A stretch of 64,000 nucleotides of DNA from Ancylostoma caninum (taxonomy: Eukaryota; Nematoda; Chromadorea; Rhabditida; Ancylostomatidae): assembly GCA_037903475.1 (NCBI GenBank), contig JBAJFG010000590.1, positions 434,001 through 498,000 on the forward strand, written 5' to 3'. The notes below the pieces were generated by a model. It was not told the origin of the DNA. It ran no database searches and was given only the letters and a program-made list of their open reading frames with translations. Below, piece after piece: positions 57,691 to 64,000 of the stretch (position 1 is its first letter; each line of letters begins with the position of its first letter). Made by a program: the position numbers and the translations under genes.

Positions 57691-59729
57691 CTGGAACCCT
57701 GAAAGGAGAGTTTTTACAGCCATATTTTCTCCAAAAGTCATGTTTGTCTGTTTGTTCACCACCTTCAGACACGCTGCCCTTCCATAGATCACGACAACGT
57801 GGTTTTTGATTAGTGAACTCCTAGTGTAAGTGGTATCCTATGGATGCCCTACTGTTTGCCTTGTCTAGAAAGAAAAACCCGTCTTATTTTTGATGATCTG
57901 TGTTAAATTGTCAGCAGGTTACGCATTAACCCTGAAATAACAGCGTTTAGGGTAGCCCACTCCTGAAAAATCCCTTATTAGCGTAGTTATTGTTAAGGGA
58001 AGGCAGCATATCAAATAGAATTCAAAAAAAAAAAACTCGTAAGAGGATGCAGCCAATTCGATTTGCCTCCGTTCTTTCAAATTCAAGTGAAAAGGCACAA
58101 AAATTAGGTCCTCCCGAGATCAAATGGTCTACAGAATTTAGTTGAGCCTGGTAATAAGCAATCTATAAACCATAGTACTATCCATTACATCCATCCAAAA
58201 CTGAATAATGTTGCAAGTGAACTCGAATTTGAATATTCGATTACGAATGAGTCAAACATTCGGAAAGAGAACAACACACCCCTGATGGGAACAGAAAGGA
58301 CTGCTCATCTTCCTTTTTCCAAATTATTCATATTTTTGGAGGCATTTAGTAGTTATTCTTATGTTATTAGTCGAATTAGTGAAATCTGTAAGCTTTCATA
58401 GATTTTGTATCATCGTGAGGGGAAATAAGGCTTTATTAATCTACCGTAATTGGCGCATGGATTGAATCCACCAATGGCAGTAGCCTGGTAATGTCAAATT
58501 CCCCCCACGATAATACACATCCGCTTTCATACGGTACTAAGTATATGTAGTACCCATCTTCCTTCTGGAAGTAATGGTATTCTAATCTCATACAGCACTA
58601 ATTGGGCAAGAAAAATACGTACATAAAGGTAAGTTGCAGTGCAAAGCTGCACATAAAAAGTGCTTATTCTCTCAGGTCATCGTTTTTCACCCAAGTCAAG
58701 GAGTCTCCCCAACAAGGAAGTGTTCCTCTCCATTTTTTAAGCGTTGCAGCCACAGACACATGCAAAAGTGAACACTTCTGTGCTCTCAAATGTTGTGAAA
58801 GATATCGGTTGAGAGGTCTAGCACAGGCCTAAAGGACAATTTATTCCTGAAAACCAGTGGAGCCAGGCCGTCAGTCAACACTGGTAGTGGGGACAGTTGG
58901 AATCTTTACATGATAAATGATTCAATATTAGTAATGTGTTGTTCTCACTAGTACTGGTTACTCTTGCAGATTTACTAATAGTATTGTAATATGTTGCGTT
59001 GTTTTGTATGTGGAAATACTGTTGTTTACCTTTGTTTTTTTTTGTTTTTTTTTGTTTTTTTTTGTGCGTTTCTTGAGGAAGACTGAGTGACCTCAACCTT
59101 AAGCATTTTCAGTAGATATGTAAAAATAGAACCAAATAATTGAAGAATTCAATATGAAGAGTGGTATCGGCTGTTTCAAACAGCTGTGGTTGGATATCTG
59201 AGCGGCTATCATGTTTTCCTTTCCCCTCTCTCCAATTTCCGCACACTTTCCCACGCCATTTTTCTCTCAGCTATCTCTCCAATTATCCTCTTTTTGAAAA
59301 GCGCAATACTCAACAAAAAAGGCACAACATATGTAAATAAAAACATGGCACTCAATATTCTTGCCATTTTGTTGATTACTGATGTGTACAAGCAAATGAT
59401 TCCTCAGTATGACCATAAATATACCTGTACCGCAATTAATTTTTCCTTTAATTTCACTATGCAATGCGATAAATAAAAGCTCCGTCTACATTCGAACTTC
59501 TCACCATCAAAGATTTTCGCAAAAACTAAACTGAGAAATCGAATCACCATATTTAGACGTTTTTAAATATTTCGAAACTGTACGTCTAGTGCTTTGACGC
59601 ACGCAAATAGTGATCAAAAAGTGTCATTTGACAGTTCTAAAAGCTTGTTTCAAACAAAGTGAATTGTATTGATGGAAATTATTTCTCAAAAATCACGAGA
59701 ATTCTCTCAGATGAAGTATCAGAGGAGGC
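57691..59729. other. intergenic with simple repeats
   Basis: Three copies of TTTGTTTTTTTT lie at 59031-59063. The 59203-59285 stretch is a relative of 49956-50040. No gene was recognised. Confidence 0.4.
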
Positions 59730-59752
59730 GGGGAGGGGGAGGGGGGAAGGGG
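59730..59752 (+). other. potential G-quadruplex
   Basis: Four G runs of 4, 5, 6 and 4 bases separated by one, one and two A residues (59730-59733, 59735-59739, 59741-59746, 59749-59752), followed by a GGT triplet run. Confidence 0.6.
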
Positions 59753-62719
59753 TGGTGGTGGTAAGCGCAAAACATGGACTTCCTACATTTTAGAGACCCA
59801 GATGGTCCAAATGAATCATTGAGAGGGAAGCTCCTCCACAATCACCTGTGATTCATGAGCGATTTCAGAAGGGTTGCAAAATCCCATTTTGATGTTGTTA
59901 ATTCCTCCGGAGAAAAGTAGGCCCAGGTAGTGGGAAAAATGATCTCTTTAGCCCCTCTTCCGTGCTCTCTTCTCCTTCTGTGTCCTCCCGCGGTAAGGTC
60001 CTCCATTTTCTGAAGACATCAGTCTTCAACTCACTCGATATCGAATATAGATGTATTGAGGACTTTTAGTAGATAGGTCGGGCAACATACCGAAGAAGGA
60101 AACCAGCAGTGAATATTCTGGTTGAAATCAGCTCTAGGTTTTGCACTGTGATCCTCCAGCTGCTGGTTTTTCCCAATGTTCTTCTGCAAATTTGCTGGTC
60201 TATTTTACTCAAGGAACTTGCCCATTTTGGATTGAATGGAAGTTCTTGAACCAGGTTGCAGCTGTGAGTTTTTGTTAGAATAAAGAGAAGGCAGAACGGC
60301 AATTTGAAGCAGTTGCCGATCTCTTCTCAATGCCTTCTGTGTTTTAAAATTTCAAGTCAGTGGAATAGACCAGTTTGCCAGGAGAAGCAAACATTTGCTA
60401 CGGGAGAAGGTAATTCAGAATCGTTTTCTTGGAATTGTTGGGGTGAGGTCAGATACTTTTCCGTCAAATTTGCCTCCTAGTGGTTTTTCGGCAACAATCC
60501 TCAATTGGGCTGAGGTAGATATCCAGGCTGGGAATTCGTCCGTTCGCGTATGTGTTCGTTGTGGAACAAACTGGTTTTCTTCTGAATCCAAATAGGTCAA
60601 ATCAGCTGAAGAAGTGGGGTCATCCAAGCGTTCGCGTGCTGTCCTCCACTGATGGTCATCCGTTCACTTTTTCCCCGCTCACTTGAAGTGAAGGGCCTAA
60701 AAGGCCTTGAAAGTGGGCACGACAGTGAAAAACGTCTCTGAACATTCTTAACCTCGCATTTTCATACCAAACAACAGCAACAAACGCATCTCGGTCAACG
60801 AGCCGGTTCGCTGGCGCCTCGTGACCGAACGAGCCGAGCATCACCGCATCGGATCCTTCTGTCACACCCGCATCACATGCGCTCGCCGTTTCTCACACAT
60901 GGAACAAACGACGATGGCCACGGTGAACTTTGGTGGGATTCGGGGGTCTGGGGGCGATATCAGGATAACAGTGCACCTCCCTATAGGTAAAAGAGGAGTT
61001 TCATCTTGGTCAAACAACCCTACAAGGTCAAAATGAATGTCTCTTGAGTGGTACTTTCAGGTTTTAGCAGTTGAACATTCAAGCCAGGAGATGAGATATT
61101 AGTTCACTTATTTATAGACTGGAAAGAACACCCAAAAAAATCAATGGATCTAATATGTTGAAATATTGAAGAAAATGACCGAAAAGAAAAAGAAAACGCT
61201 CAGCTAAGTAGCGCACATTGCCGCAGTCCCCTGGTTTCAGGATATGCGCCACCTGCACTTTGAGAATGACTCATGTAGTTTCTGAAATTATCCGCAATTC
61301 TCATTTAGATATCAGGTGAACTTCTTGTGATTTCGGTAGTTTCCTCTCGAATCCCAGATAGATTCGGCTTGTTCTCGTTCCGCGCTCCTTGTGCTTCCCA
61401 AAACTTTCGGCATCAAACCAGGATCCTCATCGAATTCATCGTTGATTGTGGAGGTAAAGATGTACCACGGGGTGTACGACCAGATGTTGATGTTGGAGGT
61501 AAATGTGGATGTGGTATTCATTCAATACGCGTTCACTCCGGAGTGTTTTTAACCTAGCTTTACCACCACAGTACCGGACAAGTGGCGGAATGTGTGCAGT
61601 CACGTAGAGAGCCCACAGGGACGACATTTTGGGCACAAGATATTAATGCGTTCTGAAAAAAATATTTACCTGAATACTGCTGAATCTTCTTCCACTTCTT
61701 CTGGATTCATTTTCTCTTGGACACATACTAAAATTGGCAAACAGTCTCTTATCCTGGGCATGGATGCATCATTGGAAAGATGGATCTCACAGACGGGAGT
61801 AATTATTCGTGGGTCACGGATATTGATGGGTGCCAGGCAAAGAATAAGTTTGGATATGTCAGCACATTTGTCATATGTAACCTCAAAATTTCATCCGGTC
61901 CTTGTAAGTTACTGTGTAAGCATCACTCCCCGATTCTTCATTGCGAGTGTTTTAGAAATTTTCTGAGTTACGTCGTTGTAGTTCCATTTGAACCCTGATC
62001 CGGAAAACCTTTCAATTCGAGAGAGCTCTTCCTATTTCAATGTTATTCTTCTTATTTTTTCATGTATTTTTGGTTCTGATCAGATAATTTTGATCTTTTT
62101 TCTATGCGATCATCGTTGAAGAGAAGATGTGATGTACATATTACCTTCAAAGTTCACATATTCTTTGACTTTACTGCTGTCATGTGCTTTCTGAAAGGAG
62201 CCGTCCGACAGTGTTAGTCCGTCACCACAGCGAACCAGGAAGTCGTAATTCTCTCGTCAGATTCTCACATTAGGAAGAGGTCTTTACGAGGCACTTAATA
62301 GACTTTTTAGCTGCCCAACTCGGTGGACACACCTCAAAACGGCGAAAACTGGTTTGCTATGTTTCAACACAGTGCTTGAATGGTGTAAATGATGGCGGCT
62401 AGTGATGTGGAATTTCGTGGATGCTAATGGGCTCAAAAACCAGATGGAGGCAACGATTAGAGTAGATAAACTTGTTCTCAACGTGCTTCTAGAGCTACTG
62501 TTTGGCAAATTCTGATGAGTAAGGCCGTAGACATTCGGGAGGCGTTTTTCTTTAGTGGATGACATCGTTCAATGAATCCTGTTCACAGCTACGTGCTAAG
62601 AAATACTTTGCGCTGATGTCATAGCGCAATTAGTAGTGGATTCAAGAAAACTGGCAGTCTAGGGAAGAAAAATGTAGCCAGAAACTGTGAAGTGCATCCA
62701 GAAAGTGGTTTTAGTGTGA
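59753..62719. other. intergenic with two coding-like islands of uncertain strand
   Basis: Island 60740-60990 is GC-rich, with a minus frame (GSDAVMLGSFGHEAPANRLV) and a plus frame (TTMATVNFGGIRGSGGDIRI, then a GTAAAA donor). Island 61310-61640 has a minus frame (SYTPWYIFTSTINDEFDEDP ... RGNYRNHKKFT, stop at 61312) and a short ATG frame MSSLWALYVTAHIPPLVRYC ending at GTAAAG. None can be joined into a gene with confidence. Confidence 0.3.
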
Positions 62720-62887
62720 TCAAAGCAACTTCTCGTAGTGGCGACCGTTTCTGCCAAATCGCATTAGGCGCGACATTCGTCTTGCTGGCGTTGTGGTATA
62801 GTCGGCAGACGGCGCCAGTTGTCCACTGTCGCCAAAAACAACGACGTCTATCACTGTAAGCCATGGAAATAGTGAATAATCCCGCAT
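62720..62887 (-). CDS. candidate RFamide-type neuropeptide precursor ORF
   Basis: A complete 55-codon frame (ATG 62885-62887, TGA 62720-62722) starts with a hydrophobic stretch, SLFPWLTVIDVVVFG, that could be a signal peptide although it holds an Asp. A spacer follows, then the dibasic pair RR, MSRLMRFG, a single R and the end NGRHYEKLL. From family knowledge, FLP precursors are cut at basic residues and the Gly becomes the C-terminal amide, giving MSRLMRF-amide here. LMRF-amide ends occur in nematode FLP-28/29-type peptides. The region is locally GC-rich with C/G third positions. Against it: only one peptide, a weak signal peptide, no clear upstream splice or leader site, and such a motif is expected about once or more by chance in 64 kb. 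Confidence 0.35.
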   Translation of the reverse strand: MRDYSLFPWLTVIDVVVFGDSGQLAPSADYTTTPARRMSRLMRFGRNGRHYEKLL

Positions 62888-63088
62888 AGGTTAACCAGTT
62901 GCGGCACGATTTCGGTCTTCGGCCTTGTTTTTTCGGGTTTTCCACTAATGATTTTCAGCGAAAGTGGAATGGGGTGGAAAACTCTCTTAGGCAAACAAGG
63001 CTGATTCATCGCCGGATTCCTGGCATACCTCTCTAAGGAAATGTTTGCGACCTTCGAGTTTAATGAATTGTGACACTTCAAATCTAGT

Positions 63089-63382
63089 TTAGGTAGATGT
63101 TATCCGAGAAATAATGAACGTGGTTGGACATTGTAATGGATTTTGCAAACACTGAGGCCATAAAAAACTCGAATTTTCTGTTCTAGATGGAACCCATCTA
63201 TTGAATACACGATTTTCTTCAAGCTGCTTAACTATTCGGTTCATCAACGTTTCAAGATCTGATCTATTCCCTATTCGAATAGTGCTATTCGAATTTCGAG
63301 TTAAGTCTGTCAGCGGTTTAGTGGTCGTACTTGGTAACGAACTCGACGGTGTAGTGGAACAGAGGAGCCGCAAGAAGATCAT
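63089..63382 (-). CDS. candidate small secreted precursor with allatostatin-C-like cysteine motif
   Basis: A 97-residue frame from ATG 63380-63382 to TAA 63089-63091, with ATTAAA about 27 bases beyond the stop. It begins MIFLRLLCSTTPSS (short hydrophobic start), continues with a Ser/Thr-rich part and the helix DLETLMNRIVKQLEENRVFN, and ends with R-TENSSFLWPQCLQNPLQCP and a short tail. The C-x2-N-P-x2-C spacing matches CYFNPISC of arthropod allatostatin C, whose precursors also keep the peptide at the C-terminus. There is no dibasic site, only single Arg. A GTTAAG word inside (after LMNRI) could instead be a donor, making this the first exon of a longer gene, possibly one that includes 62720-62887. 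Confidence 0.35.
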   Translation of the reverse strand: MIFLRLLCSTTPSSSLPSTTTKPLTDLTRNSNSTIRIGNRSDLETLMNRIVKQLEENRVFNRWVPSRTENSSFLWPQCLQNPLQCPTTFIISRITST

Positions 63383-63433
63383 GCAGAGCACTGTAGCAGG
63401 CGTACGTGCATCAGAGTCTTCGCTGCGACGCAA

Positions 63434-64000
63434 CGAGACGCGTCGCGTATTGCCGGGTCAGCTTGGATGCGGTCGATTGTACGTATAAGTAGAACAAGGA
63501 CTCGAAAAAATTCATTCCAAAAAAACACGCTGAGAACTATTAGTGGAACCTAATAAATACAACCCGCTGGAACCTTATCGTTGCTAGATCACCGCAAATT
63601 TGGTTCCACCACAAATTTTGAGCCCTGTGAAAATTTATCCAAATGTAGCTAGCGCCATATGTCTGACTATTGTCCATAATCTGGCCGTTTTCCACATTGA
63701 TACACCCACTCTGCAAAATCAACAAGTCACAATTTTATGCATACAAGCAGCACAATGCTGTAGATGTTTTTCCACCTTACTATTAGAAAGACCATGTGCA
63801 CCACTGTCTAGACTGTCCTTCACAGTGAATTGTCTGATAATTGTTTTTGTGTCCTTCACCAGTGACAGATTCTGCAGTTGTCAGCAACTGATGTCTCGTT
63901 TCTGTAAATGATACTGCTACAGAGTGACGCAATTGGGACATATCGAAAGTCCGACTGTTTTTGTTGTGTCGCACTTGCTAAGCATAGCAGAGAAACGCTG
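63434..64000. other. intergenic, nothing recognised
   Basis: Frames 63540-63725 (-) and 63600-63911 (+) overlap and have no recognised motif. Confidence 0.4.

Overview
This is intergene-rich eukaryotic DNA, most likely from a clade V (strongylid, hookworm-like) nematode. The evidence is short introns with TTTTCAG-type acceptors, an FKBP/TPR gene of worm architecture, mariner, CR1-like and RTE-like retroelement remnants whose proteins look like those common in parasitic nematodes, Helitrons, and many palindromic MITEs. The species assignment is inference. There are no operons in the bacterial sense, no CRISPR array, no rRNA and no canonical tRNA gene.

Only two protein genes are secure. At 1-623 (+) lie the last four exons of a large FKBP-type immunophilin/Hsp90 co-chaperone. 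At 51791-52651 (-) lies a complete three-exon gene for a 239-residue secreted, Cys-rich protein with a TATA box just upstream. Weaker gene candidates, each resting on open frames across plausible splice sites or on short motifs, lie at 7259-7690 (-), 9543-9806 (+), 19393-19754 (+), 23536-24013 (+, possible ubiquitin-like fold), 26567-26650 (+), 62720-62887 (-, RFamide-type ORF) and 63089-63382 (-, ORF with an allatostatin-C-like cysteine motif).

Most of the rest is repeat. From left to right: a hAT-type MITE remnant, a TTAA-type MITE and an almost full-length dead mariner (4068-5344); a 1.6 kb TIR element with subterminal TCGCGACAT boxes and a tRNA-like promoter (5471-7074); a 1.46 kb TG/TATG array with 238-bp higher-order repeats; an RTE-type fragment inserted with a 12-bp target duplication into an older CR1-like remnant (10.9-12.4 kb); a 274-bp palindrome (13676-13949); CR1-like 3' ends and fragments (18.9, 27.6-28.95, 30.8-32.1, 49.2-49.6 kb); a cluster of four MITEs (37.4-39.8 kb); a 1.5 kb inverted-repeat element (40.7-42.3 kb); and a family of about 110-bp palindromes clustered at 53.7-57 kb.

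The most notable mobile elements are two non-autonomous Helitrons in opposite orientation (20713-21981 and 43923-45674). Each starts with TC, ends with CTAG, sits between host A and T, and carries the same ~60-bp minisatellite at very different copy number.
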